Assembly (NCBI GenBank): GCA_963698275.1
Contig: CAVOQE010000004.1
Span: 124,001 to 188,000 of the forward strand
Origin: Anderseniella sp963698275
GTDB lineage: Bacteria; Pseudomonadota; Alphaproteobacteria; Rhizobiales; Aestuariivirgaceae
Direction of reading: 5' to 3'
DNA length: 64,000 nucleotides
The notes beneath the pieces are model-generated. The model was not told the origin of the DNA. It made no database searches and worked only from the letters and a program-made list of their open reading frames with translations. A program made the translations under genes and the position numbers. Of this stretch, positions 42,844 to 54,322 are shown piece by piece (the stretch's first letter is position 1; every line of letters starts with the position of its first letter).

Positions 42844-44871
42844 CTATTCCTGCGGCTTGTTGAACAGGTTCTTGAACAGTTTTTCGGCCTTGCCGGCACC
42901 TTGTTCACCAAGCGCCCTGGCGGCCTCATCGCCGACCACGCCACGCGCGCGGTCCTCGATTGCTTTCGACACCTTGCCTTTGGCCTGGTCTTTCAGCTCG
43001 TTGCCGGCAGCTTCGACATTGATGTTTCCGGTCGATACGCCAAGCTTGTTCAGCGCGTCGAGCGCGGCCTGCGGGTTTTCCAGAATGCCCTGTACATCAG
43101 GGTAGATTTTCGGGTTTGCCCACGGACCTTTGACGATCACGGGGACAACGAGACCGGTGAATTCACCACCCGGGGCTGACGCAGCACTTGGCGCCACCTT
43201 GTAATTCAGCCGTTTGCGCAACAGGTCGACAGTGCCCTTGCCCGTCACCCGCACCTGCGGACCCTCAAGGCTCAGGTCATCATTGTTTCCAATCCCGTCG
43301 GTAAACCGGAAACCGGCCGAAAGGGTGGAGAATTTGGTGCCGGCATTGTCGGTCTTGTCCCATCCGCCAAGCACGGCACTTTGCACGCCGGTGACCATTT
43401 TCGCCATGTCGATACCGCGGATTGTGCCGTCCGTCAGCCGGAACAGGGCCGTACCTGACAGCCTTGACACCAGCTCCCGTTGTGACCGGCCATTGGCCGC
43501 CAGATTGAGCGTGGTAGCAAGCTTGCCCTCGAACCGTGATGTGCCGGCAAAGTCCTTGAACAGGGCCAGCGCGTCCAGCCCGCTTGTGTCAAACTGCCCG
43601 GTCAGTCTCGGTACGCGGGCCGATCCGTCAAGCGAGAGCTTGCCGGTGGCAGTGCTGCCATACAGCGTGATCTTTTTCAGATCGGCATTCAGCTTTCCCG
43701 CACCCATGTCGATATCAAGCAGGGTCTCACCAAACTTCACGTCACCGTACTCAATGCCGCCTGTGCGCAATCTCAGCCTGGCATCGAGCGAGTTCAGGCT
43801 GCTGAAATCGATCGGTGCATCATTCCAGTCGGCTTGCGGTTTGCCGCTGTCTGACGACGTTTGCTTGCCGGTGTAGATATTAGTGTTCAGCCGGTCCAGC
43901 CCGAGGCTGGCGGTGATGCGCGGGCGATTTTCCGACAGCGCAAGCACCACATTGCCCTGTGCATTCATGCCATCCATGGCAATGGTGGCCTTGTTCAGCT
44001 TGACGGTTTGCCCGCTGAGATCGACGCCGGCCTTGGCTGAAAACTGTTTCAACCCGGCTTTCCCGCCGATTTCGGCACCCGCCCATTTGGCGAGTTTCCG
44101 CAAATCCGGCGATGTTACATCAAGATTGCCGGCCAGGTTCAGACCGTCGCCAAACCGGGCAAGGCCTGACAGTGCCGCGGTGAGGTTTGCCGACTGGATT
44201 GACAGCTCGATGGGAGACCCTTTGGTAGCCAGGCGCGTCGGCGATTTGGCAAATACCTGCAGGTCAATGCGCTGGCCGTTCCAGATCAACGATCCCTTGA
44301 CGTCCATCGGGGCTTGCGCATTGGCCATGCTGACGATGACATTGACCCCGGTTGCCCGGAAACTGGATCCGGAGCGCTCGTCTGCATAGACTATCTCGCC
44401 GTCCTCAATCCTTACCGGTGCAAGCTGTACACTTTCAATGGCCGGGGAGCCGCCACCGGTGGATGGTTCGGCAACGCCGCCATCCTTGTTGAAATCCCAG
44501 TTGGCCTTGCCCTGCTTGTCCACAACCAGGTTGAGGCGCGGGCGGACCAGGGTCAGTTCCTGGAAATTGATCTGACGCGACAGTAATTCCGACCATGAAA
44601 GCTGTAGTTTGAGGGCCTGCGCGGAAATCGTGGTTCCGTCGAACATGGCGGGCGGGTTGGACAAGGTCGCGCCTTCAACCTCCAGTCTCAAACTCGGCCA
44701 CAATTTCACTTCAGGCGGTTTCAGCAAGGTCAGCTTGCGGCCGGTTGCCTGTTCGACCGCACTGCTGAGCTGGGCCGTTGCGAAGTCTCCGCGCACCAGC
44801 AACGGAATGCTCACAATGGCGATGGTCGCAATCAGCACGAGGACCAGGACGGGAATGATGATTCGTTTCAT
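42844..44871 (-). CDS. AsmA-family protein
   Basis: A 675-residue protein with an N-terminal membrane helix (IIIPVLVLVLIATIAIVSIPLLV) and a long periplasmic beta-rich part. AsmA/TamB-type landmarks are LTLLKPPEVKLWPSLRLEVEGATLSNPP, LTLVRPRLNLVVDKQGKANWDF and a C-terminal AsmA_2 region (NDDLSLEGPQVRVTGKGTVDLL, APGGEFTGLVVPVIVKGPWANPKIYPDV). Such proteins are thought to help phospholipid transport to the outer membrane. The ATG at 44871 places the helix at the N-terminus. It is followed by moaE after 13 bp. Confidence 0.87.
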   Translation of the reverse strand: MKRIIIPVLVLVLIATIAIVSIPLLVRGDFATAQLSSAVEQATGRKLTLLKPPEVKLWPSLRLEVEGATLSNPPAMFDGTTISAQALKLQLSWSELLSRQINFQELTLVRPRLNLVVDKQGKANWDFNKDGGVAEPSTGGGSPAIESVQLAPVRIEDGEIVYADERSGSSFRATGVNVIVSMANAQAPMDVKGSLIWNGQRIDLQVFAKSPTRLATKGSPIELSIQSANLTAALSGLARFGDGLNLAGNLDVTSPDLRKLAKWAGAEIGGKAGLKQFSAKAGVDLSGQTVKLNKATIAMDGMNAQGNVVLALSENRPRITASLGLDRLNTNIYTGKQTSSDSGKPQADWNDAPIDFSSLNSLDARLRLRTGGIEYGDVKFGETLLDIDMGAGKLNADLKKITLYGSTATGKLSLDGSARVPRLTGQFDTSGLDALALFKDFAGTSRFEGKLATTLNLAANGRSQRELVSRLSGTALFRLTDGTIRGIDMAKMVTGVQSAVLGGWDKTDNAGTKFSTLSAGFRFTDGIGNNDDLSLEGPQVRVTGKGTVDLLRKRLNYKVAPSAASAPGGEFTGLVVPVIVKGPWANPKIYPDVQGILENPQAALDALNKLGVSTGNINVEAAGNELKDQAKGKVSKAIEDRARGVVGDEAARALGEQGAGKAEKLFKNLFNKPQE

Positions 44872-45048
44872 GGAGCTGATTCTAGCAGATCGAACAGGGT
44901 TATGAGAGCGCCGCATTTCAACACAGGCTTCACTGAACTCTCCAAAAGTGACAGAAAATGGTTTTGGATTGCCGGCGGCGTGTCTATTGTGGCCTTCAGT
45001 CAAGGGTCTCGTCCCAATTCAACCCCACCCTGATCTTGTGAGTTTTCC

Positions 45049-47006
<1,958 letters not shown>

Positions 47007-47054
47007 GATCGCGGCTCATGAGATCGTGTTGAAGTTCAAGGTCGGCTTAGCGGA

Positions 47055-47072
47055 GATAGTGTTGAAAAAGTC
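47055..47072 (+). repeat. IS left inverted repeat
   Basis: The 18-bp left end GATAGTGTTGAAAAAGTC exactly matches the complement of the right end. It is directly preceded by the CGGA target copy. Confidence 0.92.
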
Positions 47073-47133
47073 ACCATGAAATCGTCGTTGTCAGCTGATT
47101 CAGTGTTCCAAATGATTTGGGAGACCGAATGCG

Positions 47134-48498
47134 ATGATGGGACCAAGACAGGTGGCGCAAGGTGCGCTGTTTTACGAGTTCTCGATTGAGGAGTTTGTTC
47201 CGGCCGATCATCCGCTACGAGCGATTGATCAGTTCCTCGATCTGACGGATGTGCGGCCACTATTGGCCCCATACTACAGCGAAAGCGGACGGCCATCGAT
47301 TGATCCTGAGTTGATGATCCGGATGCTACTTCTGGGCTATTGTCAGGGCATTCGCTCTGAGCGTCGGCTGTGTGAGGAAGTTCATCTCAATCTTGCCTAT
47401 CGATGGTTTTGCAAACTGGATCTGAGCGACCCGGTGCCGGACCATTCCACTTTTTCCAAGAACCGCTACGGCCGCTTTCGTGACAGTGGTATTTTCCGAC
47501 ATCTGTTTGAGAAGGTTTTGCAACGCTGCATTGATGAAGGCCTGGTTGGCGGCGAGGGATTTGGCGTTGATGCCAGCCTCATTCCAGCCAATGCAAACCA
47601 GACACGTGGTGTCGAGGGTAAGCATGGACTGCCGCCTGAACTGACCAGCCGCGCCATTGACGAGTATCTCGAAACCCTCGACGACGCGGCCTTTGGCGCG
47701 TCCACCAAGGTGGTTCCCAAATACATCTCGCCGGTTGATCCGGGAGCCCGATGGACCGGTGCTGATGGCGGAGCCGCGTATTTTGCCTATTCAACCAACT
47801 ATCTGGTTGATTTGGACAATGCAGTGATCGTTGACGTGGAACCAACGGTTCCGATCAGGCCAGCCGAAACACTGGCAGCCCGGCGAATGATTGATCGAGT
47901 TCATGATCGGTTCGACCTCTTCCCAAAAAAGCTGGTCGGGGACACCGGGTACGGTTCAGCAGAGATGCTTGGCTGGTTGGTCGAGGAACGCGGAATAGAG
48001 CCGCACATTCCTGTCTGGGACAAATCGAAACGCGATGATGGAACCTTCTCGCGAGAGGACTTCACCTACGATCAAACCGAAGATAGTTACACTTGTCCTG
48101 CCGGAAAGGGCCTCCAACGATCCCGTCGCAACTTCACCAAACCGCGAACTTCAAATGCAGGCAAGGATGGAATGATCCGCTATCGGGCAAGCAAGCTCGA
48201 TTGCGATGCATGTGCTTTGAAATACAAATGTTGCCCAACCCAGCCAGCCCGAAAGGTCACCCGATCTGTTCATGAGGCGGCGCGGGATATTGCCCGCGAC
48301 ATCCGCAAGACAGATGCCTACATGACCTCATTCATTCAACGACGAAAGGTCGAAATGTTGTTCGCCCATCTGAAGCGATACATCGGCGTGGGTATGATGC
48401 GCCTTCGAGGACCAAAAGGAGCCACCGAACAGTTCCAGCTGGCGGCCACGGCTCAAAATCTCAGAAAACTTGCAAAGATGGTTCCGACCCCAGCCTGA
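47134..48498 (+). CDS. IS1182-family transposase (DDE type)
   Basis: The 454-residue transposase has the N-terminal DUF772 region (EEFVPADHPLRAIDQFL, LMIRMLLLGYCQGIRSERRLCEEVHLNLAYRWF), the first catalytic Asp in FGVDASLIPANANQ, the second in VGDTGYGSAEML, and a C-terminal region with a Cys-rich insert (DCDACALKYKCC) and the late Glu region RRKVEMLFAHLKRYIGV. Length and architecture are normal. The frame is complete, so the element is probably active. Confidence 0.93.
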   Translation: MMGPRQVAQGALFYEFSIEEFVPADHPLRAIDQFLDLTDVRPLLAPYYSESGRPSIDPELMIRMLLLGYCQGIRSERRLCEEVHLNLAYRWFCKLDLSDPVPDHSTFSKNRYGRFRDSGIFRHLFEKVLQRCIDEGLVGGEGFGVDASLIPANANQTRGVEGKHGLPPELTSRAIDEYLETLDDAAFGASTKVVPKYISPVDPGARWTGADGGAAYFAYSTNYLVDLDNAVIVDVEPTVPIRPAETLAARRMIDRVHDRFDLFPKKLVGDTGYGSAEMLGWLVEERGIEPHIPVWDKSKRDDGTFSREDFTYDQTEDSYTCPAGKGLQRSRRNFTKPRTSNAGKDGMIRYRASKLDCDACALKYKCCPTQPARKVTRSVHEAARDIARDIRKTDAYMTSFIQRRKVEMLFAHLKRYIGVGMMRLRGPKGATEQFQLAATAQNLRKLAKMVPTPA

Positions 48499-48548
48499 AA
48501 CGGCTGAACGGATGCGTTCGAACAAAATCCAAAGCCCGCCAAACCAAC

Positions 48549-48566
48549 GACTTTTTCAACACTATC
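48549..48566 (-). repeat. IS right inverted repeat
   Basis: The perfect complement of the left end, followed directly by the second CGGA target copy at 48567-48570. Confidence 0.92.
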
Positions 48567-48844
48567 CGGACAAAGTGACCGTCAACGATCAGTTGCAGAT
48601 TCATTCCGCGACAGGACTAAAGAGTTTGCTTTGTGCCACACGCCGACATTTGTGCTCTCATCATCAAACACCGCAATCTTAGTACATCGCGATGCTGATG
48701 GAGAAGCCGTTCACGGCATCACCGTCAATGCCTGGTGAATAGGACACTGCGCAGTATGAATAGGCGAGCCAGATGAAGTTGCGACAACGCTCAATTGAGA
48801 GCATAATTTGTCGACGTTTGGAAATTCACAGTCAAAGGTGCGCT

Positions 48845-49654
48845 ATGTGTCCGAATATTATTTTCGATTATGCCACTTCAGTTCGGGGTGCTTCTTCTAC
48901 AATTCTCGCACCGTTTGGCTTGGGTAGACTCATCATTGCCAGTGCCTTTGTGTTGAGTCTGACGACAAGTCAGGCGGCAGCCGGCGCTAGCGGGCTCGAG
49001 ATTGGCAACAAATTGGCAGATATTCTCCGGGCCGGAAGGAGTGCCGTGTCGGCCAACCAGCCGCTGATCAACAACCCTGATATCGCCGACAAAGGCTTTA
49101 CTGGCGAGAAACTCATTGAGGAAACTGAGGCGATCTACGCCGAACGCATTGGTTCCCCGCTTCTCGGCGATGATCTTTCCCCTCGGGACCAGCGTCTGAT
49201 CGAGGCGCAAATTAATTCCATGCGCAAGATTGTCGATGACCACCAGTCAGACATCAACCGACAAGGCACCGGGTTCAAGGGTTTCATTCCTGCGGTGTTT
49301 GCGCGCCTTGTGAACGAGGAATTTGCAGCAAGCGCCGGAACCGAAGCTCGCGTTAGGGTAACGGCCCCACCTGATCTGGTGCGCAATCGCAAAGCTCGTC
49401 CCGATCGCTGGGAACGCACCATAATCGAAACCAAGCTGCTGACACCGGACTGGCCAAAGGGAAAAGCCTACACTGAACAGGTAGAATATGAAGGCAGACC
49501 TGCGTTCAGAATGCTTCTGCCGGAGTATTACAGTGCATCGTGCCTGTCCTGTCATGGCAGTCCCAAGGAAGAAACCGATATCACCGGTTATCCGAAAGAA
49601 GGCGGTAAGGAAGGCGATCTTGGCGGTGTGATCAGCATCGTCATTTTCGAGTGA
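48845..49654 (+). CDS. DUF3365 (Tll0287-like) haem-binding sensor protein
   Basis: A 269-residue protein with a hydrophobic export segment near residues 25-48 (GLGRLIIASAFVLSL) and a DUF3365 domain: FKGFIPAVFARLVNEEF, VRVTAPPDLVRNRKARPD, FRMLLPEYYSASCLSCHGSPKE and DLGGVISIVIFE at the end. The CxxCH motif (CLSCH) should bind one c-type haem. It should sense redox state, NO or oxygen in the periplasm. The ATG at 48845 has AAAGGTG upstream; a longer frame from 48773 exists. Its stop overlaps the GTG start of the kinase (GTGA), so the sensor and kinase are coupled. Confidence 0.86.
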   Translation: MCPNIIFDYATSVRGASSTILAPFGLGRLIIASAFVLSLTTSQAAAGASGLEIGNKLADILRAGRSAVSANQPLINNPDIADKGFTGEKLIEETEAIYAERIGSPLLGDDLSPRDQRLIEAQINSMRKIVDDHQSDINRQGTGFKGFIPAVFARLVNEEFAASAGTEARVRVTAPPDLVRNRKARPDRWERTIIETKLLTPDWPKGKAYTEQVEYEGRPAFRMLLPEYYSASCLSCHGSPKEETDITGYPKEGGKEGDLGGVISIVIFE

Positions 49655-51756
49655 GTGCGCCCACGACAACGCCAACCGCGGCAACATCCAATACCAACCA
49701 GCGATCAGGGCTGATGCAGCGGTTGTCAATGCCGCTTTGGGCGCGTTTGGTTGTGCTGACAGCGGCAGGTCTGCTCAGCCTGATAGGGTCCTCGATGTTC
49801 TATTCGTCGGCTCTCTACCAGACTGCCGACCGGGCAACAAAGATGAAAGAGTTTTACGATGTCGCGGGCACGGCCGGCAATGCTCACATAACCTTTGGCG
49901 AATTGCGCTATTGGCTCACCGATCTCTCAGTCAGTTTGCTGATGAGCTCGGAGCGCAGCGCCAATACCGCCCGTGAGAAGCTTGACAAGGACCTGGAGCG
50001 TCTCACCAGTCATGACCCGGGCACCATCAAGATGCTCCGTTCCGAGGTGGAAGCTTATGTTTCCACGGCTATGGATGCAGCCAACGCCTACACTGATGGT
50101 AATCGTGTGATCGGCAACACTTACCTGGCCAATGCCCGCATTCACAGTGCCAAAGTCGACCAGGCCCTTAATGATCTGGTCGAAAGGGTCAATGCGGCGG
50201 CAGATACCGAGCGCCAGCTGGTGATAGATCGCGCGGACAGTTCAGCACGCACGGCGCTTTATATTGTCATCGCTCTTTGTCTTATCGGCATGGCGCTGAC
50301 GGTCCTGGTGCTCAGGTCCATCGTGGGCCCGCTGCAGCGCCTCAATGATGGCATTGCCGGTCTCATGCAGGGGCGTTACGATGTCGAGATTCCGCCGGAG
50401 GGCAATCACGAGTTCGGCGCCATGGCCCGAACGCTAAACCTGTTCCGGGACAGCATTGTCGAACGTCAGCGCCTGGAAGCCGAAGCCGAGGCGCAGCGCG
50501 AAACAATTGCAACCGCAATCGAGACGATTCCAGACGGTTTCGTTCTTTACGATCGTGATGCCTGCATCCTTCTGGCCAACAGCAAATACATTGAGATGTT
50601 TCCGCAAATAGCATCTCTTGTGCAGCCTGGGGTCAGTTTCCGGCAAATATTGGAAGCCCAGGTGAAGTCTGGTGAGGCGAGGTTGGGAGATCTGTCGCCA
50701 GAAGCCTGGATCGAGCAACGCGTGGCCCGTCATCTTGAAGATCACGATTCTGCAGATGAACGGCGGTACGGTGATGCCTGGGTTCGCATCAGCAAACGGC
50801 AGACGCCTGATGGAGGCAAGGTCGCCGTCTATACAGACATCACACAACTCAAACAACGTGAAGCAGAGATCAGCAAGGCTCGCGATGCGGCTGAGGCTGC
50901 ATTGAGCGATCTTCAAAAGGCTCAAGCCCGGCTGGTTCAGTCCGAGAAAATGGCCAGCCTCGGCCAACTGACTGCCGGGATCGCGCATGAGATCAAGAAC
51001 CCGCTCAATTTCGTCAACAATTTTGCCAAGCTGTCGGATGAACTCCTGCACGAGCTTGAAGAAGTTCTCCAGGAGCCGATCAAAGCACTGAACGATGAGG
51101 TGCGCGATGAAGCTGAGGACTTACTGAAGACAGTTCGCGAAAACCTGATCAAGATCAGCGATCATGGTAAGCGGGCTGACTCCATCGTTAAGAACATGTT
51201 GCTGCATTCCCGCGATGGACCAAGCGAACGCCGCAGCGCCAGCATTAACGCTGTCGTGGAAGAGGCATTGAACCTTGCTTATCACGGGCTCCGGGCAGAG
51301 AATTCAAACTTCAATATCGAGATCGTGAAATCGCTGGCAGCAGATACCGGCGACATCGAATGCTATCCTCAGGATCTGTTGCGAGTGTTTCTTAACCTCA
51401 TCAATAATGGCATGTATGCAGCCCATAAACGTCGTGAAGACGAAAACGGAGATTTTTCACCGAAACTCTGGCTGACGACGCAAACCGACGGCGACCTGGT
51501 CACAATCCAGGTGCGCGACAATGGCAAGGGTATTCCGCCTGAGATTCAGGAGAAAATCTTTACACCGTTTTTCACCACCAAACCCGCTGGTCAGGGTACC
51601 GGACTGGGGCTGTCGCTGAGCTATGATATAGTCAGTAAGCAGCATGGCGGCGAACTGACTGTGAACAGCACGCCGGGAGAGTTTACCGCTTTTCAGGTAG
51701 CGCTTGCCCGAACACTGGCTGATGCCGCCGCTGATGATGGGGAGAGCAAGACATGA
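49651..51756 (+). CDS. Membrane sensor histidine kinase (HAMP-PAS-HisKA-HATPase)
   Basis: A 701-residue kinase with two membrane helices (residues about 31-52 and 206-230) flanking a periplasmic helical sensor region, a HAMP domain (VGPLQRLNDGIAGLMQGRYDVEI), a PAS-type domain (IETIPDGFVLYDRDACIL), a coiled-coil linker, and HisKA of the unusual spacing MASLGQLTAGIAHEIKNPLNFVNNF, with the phospho-His in AHEIKNP. The ATPase has FLNLINNGMYAA, DNGKGIPPEI and GQGTGLGLSLSYDI. The GTG at 49651 overlaps the haem sensor's stop, and the stop overlaps the next receiver start by 4 bp, so the three are made together. Confidence 0.92.
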   Translation: MSAPTTTPTAATSNTNQRSGLMQRLSMPLWARLVVLTAAGLLSLIGSSMFYSSALYQTADRATKMKEFYDVAGTAGNAHITFGELRYWLTDLSVSLLMSSERSANTAREKLDKDLERLTSHDPGTIKMLRSEVEAYVSTAMDAANAYTDGNRVIGNTYLANARIHSAKVDQALNDLVERVNAAADTERQLVIDRADSSARTALYIVIALCLIGMALTVLVLRSIVGPLQRLNDGIAGLMQGRYDVEIPPEGNHEFGAMARTLNLFRDSIVERQRLEAEAEAQRETIATAIETIPDGFVLYDRDACILLANSKYIEMFPQIASLVQPGVSFRQILEAQVKSGEARLGDLSPEAWIEQRVARHLEDHDSADERRYGDAWVRISKRQTPDGGKVAVYTDITQLKQREAEISKARDAAEAALSDLQKAQARLVQSEKMASLGQLTAGIAHEIKNPLNFVNNFAKLSDELLHELEEVLQEPIKALNDEVRDEAEDLLKTVRENLIKISDHGKRADSIVKNMLLHSRDGPSERRSASINAVVEEALNLAYHGLRAENSNFNIEIVKSLAADTGDIECYPQDLLRVFLNLINNGMYAAHKRREDENGDFSPKLWLTTQTDGDLVTIQVRDNGKGIPPEIQEKIFTPFFTTKPAGQGTGLGLSLSYDIVSKQHGGELTVNSTPGEFTAFQVALARTLADAAADDGESKT

Positions 51757-52142
51757 CGGTTCGAATATTGATGGTCGACGACGAGCCGGATGCGCAGGAA
51801 CTGTTTCGTCAGAACTTCCGCAAGGAGATCCGTAACAGCACCTATGCTTTTGAGTTTGCGATGTCCGGTGAGGAAGCACTCAATGTTCTCAATGGACAGC
51901 AGCCCCCGGAGGTCGTGATGGTCCTGTCGGACATTAACATGCCAGGCATGACCGGTCTGGAACTACTGGAGGAGGTCCGGGAGAAATGGTCACAGGTCAG
52001 TGTCTTGATGGTTACGGCCTATGGCGATGAGGCCACCGAAACCAGGGCGCGCGATCTCGGCGCTGAAAGCTTTTTGACCAAGCCGATAGATTTTGAACGC
52101 CTCAAGAGGGATTTGCCGTTGCTGCTTGGAGAAGGCACATGA
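51753..52142 (+). CDS. Single-domain response regulator
   Basis: A 129-residue receiver: ILMVDDEPDAQELF, phospho-acceptor Asp in MVLSDINMPGMTGLELL, Thr in LMVTAYGD, Lys in FLTKPIDF. It overlaps both neighbours by 4 bp. It could take phosphate from the upstream kinase and feed the cyclase, or compete with it. No output domain. Confidence 0.9.
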   Translation: MTVRILMVDDEPDAQELFRQNFRKEIRNSTYAFEFAMSGEEALNVLNGQQPPEVVMVLSDINMPGMTGLELLEEVREKWSQVSVLMVTAYGDEATETRARDLGAESFLTKPIDFERLKRDLPLLLGEGT

Positions 52143-53389
52143 GTGCGATGCGTATACTTGTTGTCGACGACGAGCCCGACGTCGAGGCTCTGATCACGCA
52201 AAAGTTTCGTCGACAGGTGCGGAAAGGCGAGATGGATTTCTGCTTTGCCTGTGATGGACAACAAGCTCTGGACGTCCTGGAAGGTGATGCCGAAATCGAC
52301 ATGGTGCTGTCAGACATCAACATGCCGAACATGGATGGCCTGACTCTGCTGGACAGGCTTAGTGACCTGCATGTAGACCTGAAAACCGTGATCGTTTCAG
52401 CGTATGGCGACATGACGAATATCAGAACTGCCATGAACCGCGGTGCCTTCGATTTTATTACCAAGCCGATCGAGTTCGAAGACCTTGAGAAGACCATTGC
52501 GAAGACGCTGGTGCATCTCAACCAGTTCCGGGGTTTGAAGACAGAGAAAGCGCAGGCCGAGCGTGCGCATACTACCCTGTCCCGATACTTCTCTCCTAGT
52601 GTGGTAGAGACACTGTTGCAGGACCCGGACTGCCTGAGCCCGGGTGGTGAGAGACGCATCGCTACATTTCTGTTTACCGATCTTCAGGATTTTACCCCGC
52701 TGGTGGAATCGTCCAGTTCAGATCTAATTGTTGACCTGTTGAATGCCTATCTTGACGGAGTGACGGGAGTTGTATTTGCTCACGGCGGTACAGTCATGAA
52801 GATTGTCGGTGACTCAGTGCATGCGATCTTTGGTGCGCCCGCCGATCATCCCGACCACGCTGCCCAAGCGGTAACCTGCGCGCTGGCCATCGATGCCTTT
52901 GCCACGCGGTTTCAGGCTGAGATGACGGCCAAGAACATCAATCTGGGCGCCACCAGAATAGGCGTCAATTCCGGAGCGGCAGTTATCGGTAACTTCGGTG
53001 GAGCAAACTTCTTTGATTATACCGCCTATGGCGATGTGGTGAATATTGCGGCACGGTTGGAACAGGCCAACAAGATCGTGGGGAGCCGCATTTGTGTCGG
53101 TCAAAACACGGTTGATCTCATTTCCAGCTTCACGGGCCGGGTGATTGGAAACCTGCTTCTGAAAGGAAAGTCGGCAAGCCTGCGCTGCTATGAGCCGCTG
53201 ACCGGTGATGAAACAGTAGCTGCCGGTTACGATGAGGCCTTTGCGTTATTGGAAGCCGGGGATGCCAAGGCGAAACAGGCATTCGCGGCATTGGTCGGAC
53301 GAGATGAAGAAGACCCTCTTGCGATGTTCCATCTTGGCCGGCTCTTATCAGGAAAAGCTGGCACTGAGATCGAATTGAGCGACGGTTGA
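52139..53389 (+). CDS. Response regulator with class III adenylate cyclase output
   Basis: A 416-residue protein: receiver at residues 1-125 (ILVVDDEPDVEAL, phospho-acceptor Asp in MVLSDINMPNMDG, SAYGD, FITKPIEF), a helical linker and a class III cyclase from about 180. The cyclase holds LFTDLQDFTPL (first Asp), the substrate Lys in GGTVMKIVGDSVHAIFG with the second Asp, and the transition-state pair in YGDVVNIAARLE. All key residues of an adenylate cyclase are present, so it should make cAMP. The C-terminal tail is TPR-like. It is the last gene of the operon; a parallel cyclase gene occurs in the island at 23851. Confidence 0.92.
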   Translation: MSAMRILVVDDEPDVEALITQKFRRQVRKGEMDFCFACDGQQALDVLEGDAEIDMVLSDINMPNMDGLTLLDRLSDLHVDLKTVIVSAYGDMTNIRTAMNRGAFDFITKPIEFEDLEKTIAKTLVHLNQFRGLKTEKAQAERAHTTLSRYFSPSVVETLLQDPDCLSPGGERRIATFLFTDLQDFTPLVESSSSDLIVDLLNAYLDGVTGVVFAHGGTVMKIVGDSVHAIFGAPADHPDHAAQAVTCALAIDAFATRFQAEMTAKNINLGATRIGVNSGAAVIGNFGGANFFDYTAYGDVVNIAARLEQANKIVGSRICVGQNTVDLISSFTGRVIGNLLLKGKSASLRCYEPLTGDETVAAGYDEAFALLEAGDAKAKQAFAALVGRDEEDPLAMFHLGRLLSGKAGTEIELSDG

Positions 53390-53740
53390 AGAAATTTGAC
53401 CATCCTCGAACTGGGAAGAACATCCTAATCTTTTGTGAATTGCGCAACTAGGTCGCCTCTCTGCCTTTTCAGCAAGAGTACCTCCAGACAATCGTGACAA
53501 TGCCAGTTTGTTGCCGAAAACGGCGTAAGAAGTGACATCCATACAAGTCCGCCATGGGTCAGGAACGGACATTATTACAATTCTCGGCTAACCAATTCAC
53601 GACCGGAAATCCATGTCTGCAAAGGGCTCAGAGCGGTCGTTTCGCTCAATCAGGATCAAGTGGTTTTGACGCTCAGACGATTCCAACCTTGATAGAATCC
53701 GCTGGCCGTTTTTAAGGTCGTCGACATGTCACAGGTCCCG
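53390..53740. other. Intergenic gap after the cyclase gene
   Basis: This 351-bp gap has no convincing coding frame, RNA or repeat. It leads into the degraded copy of the kinase 3' end; a faint likeness to the flank at about 55090-55135 suggests the duplication may begin near 53700. Confidence 0.35.
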
Positions 53741-54100
53741 CCATGATCCGGCTCAGCTTGCCATTACGCGCGTCGTGGGAAATGTGATGTCGATTCGCGT
53801 CCCCTTGCGGGCTTCGCTGGAGATCGCAAAGGAGGCCCGGTTGGCTTCGACCAGCGCCTTGGTGAGCGGCAGTCCGAGACCGGTTCCCTGAACGGCCGGC
53901 CGTCCGGCCAGTTCGACCCGGCGAAACGGCTCGAGTGTCGTGCTCAACTGTTCTTCATATATACCGACACCGATGTCTGTGACAGATAGCGCAAGCTCTC
54001 CGGTATCAATCGCCTTGGCGGTGATGATTACCTGTCCGCCGGTGCCCGGTCGCTTCGTCCCGCATCGGCTTTATGCAGTTGTCAATTGCCTGGCCCAGAC
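53741..54100 (-). pseudogene. Degraded duplicate of the 3' end of the PdhS-like kinase gene
   Basis: The segment matches the last part of the kinase gene at 55136-55610 in the same orientation. The C-terminal peptide ALEPFRRVELAGRP, GTGLGLPLTKALVEANR, SEARKGTRIDITFP is retained, with changed residues. About 115 bp are missing between the ITAKAIE region and the part encoding IDACIKLMQDE, which shifts the frame. A start and most of the gene are absent. It is a partial tandem copy separated from the parent by the phospholipase-like gene. Confidence 0.82.
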
Positions 54101-54322
54101 CCGCCGAAGCGGTGCAAAAATACATAAGGGCGTCAGAAAAATTGTACATGCAATATGAGGTGTTGGAGAAATTGGCGGGTCATGCCAGCATCAATGCAAT
54201 CGTAGATTGCATCCGGAAGATACTGCAATCACCACCATTAGAACGGGAGAACAGGAGATCGAGGTCGCTAAACGGTCCGATTATGTGGGGCCGCTTCAAT
54301 CAACAAACAAAGAGGCTAAGCT

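Larger units (their letters stand above)
47055..48566 (+). mobile_element. Complete IS1182-type insertion sequence
   Basis: The 1512-bp element is bounded by perfect 18-bp inverted repeats, GATAGTGTTGAAAAAGTC at 47055-47072 and its complement at 48549-48566. A 4-bp direct repeat CGGA at 47051-47054 and 48567-48570 is the target duplication. It carries one transposase gene and nothing else. It inserted 48 bp after aacS, between that gene and the haem-sensor operon. Intact ends, intact transposase and intact target duplication indicate a recent event. Confidence 0.92.

Noticed and set aside
48679..48804. Minus-strand 41-codon frame ending DGDAVNGFSISIAMY
   Set aside because: The ending resembles an outer-membrane C-terminal strand, but the frame is short, lacks a ribosome-binding site and overlaps the upstream part of the haem-sensor gene.
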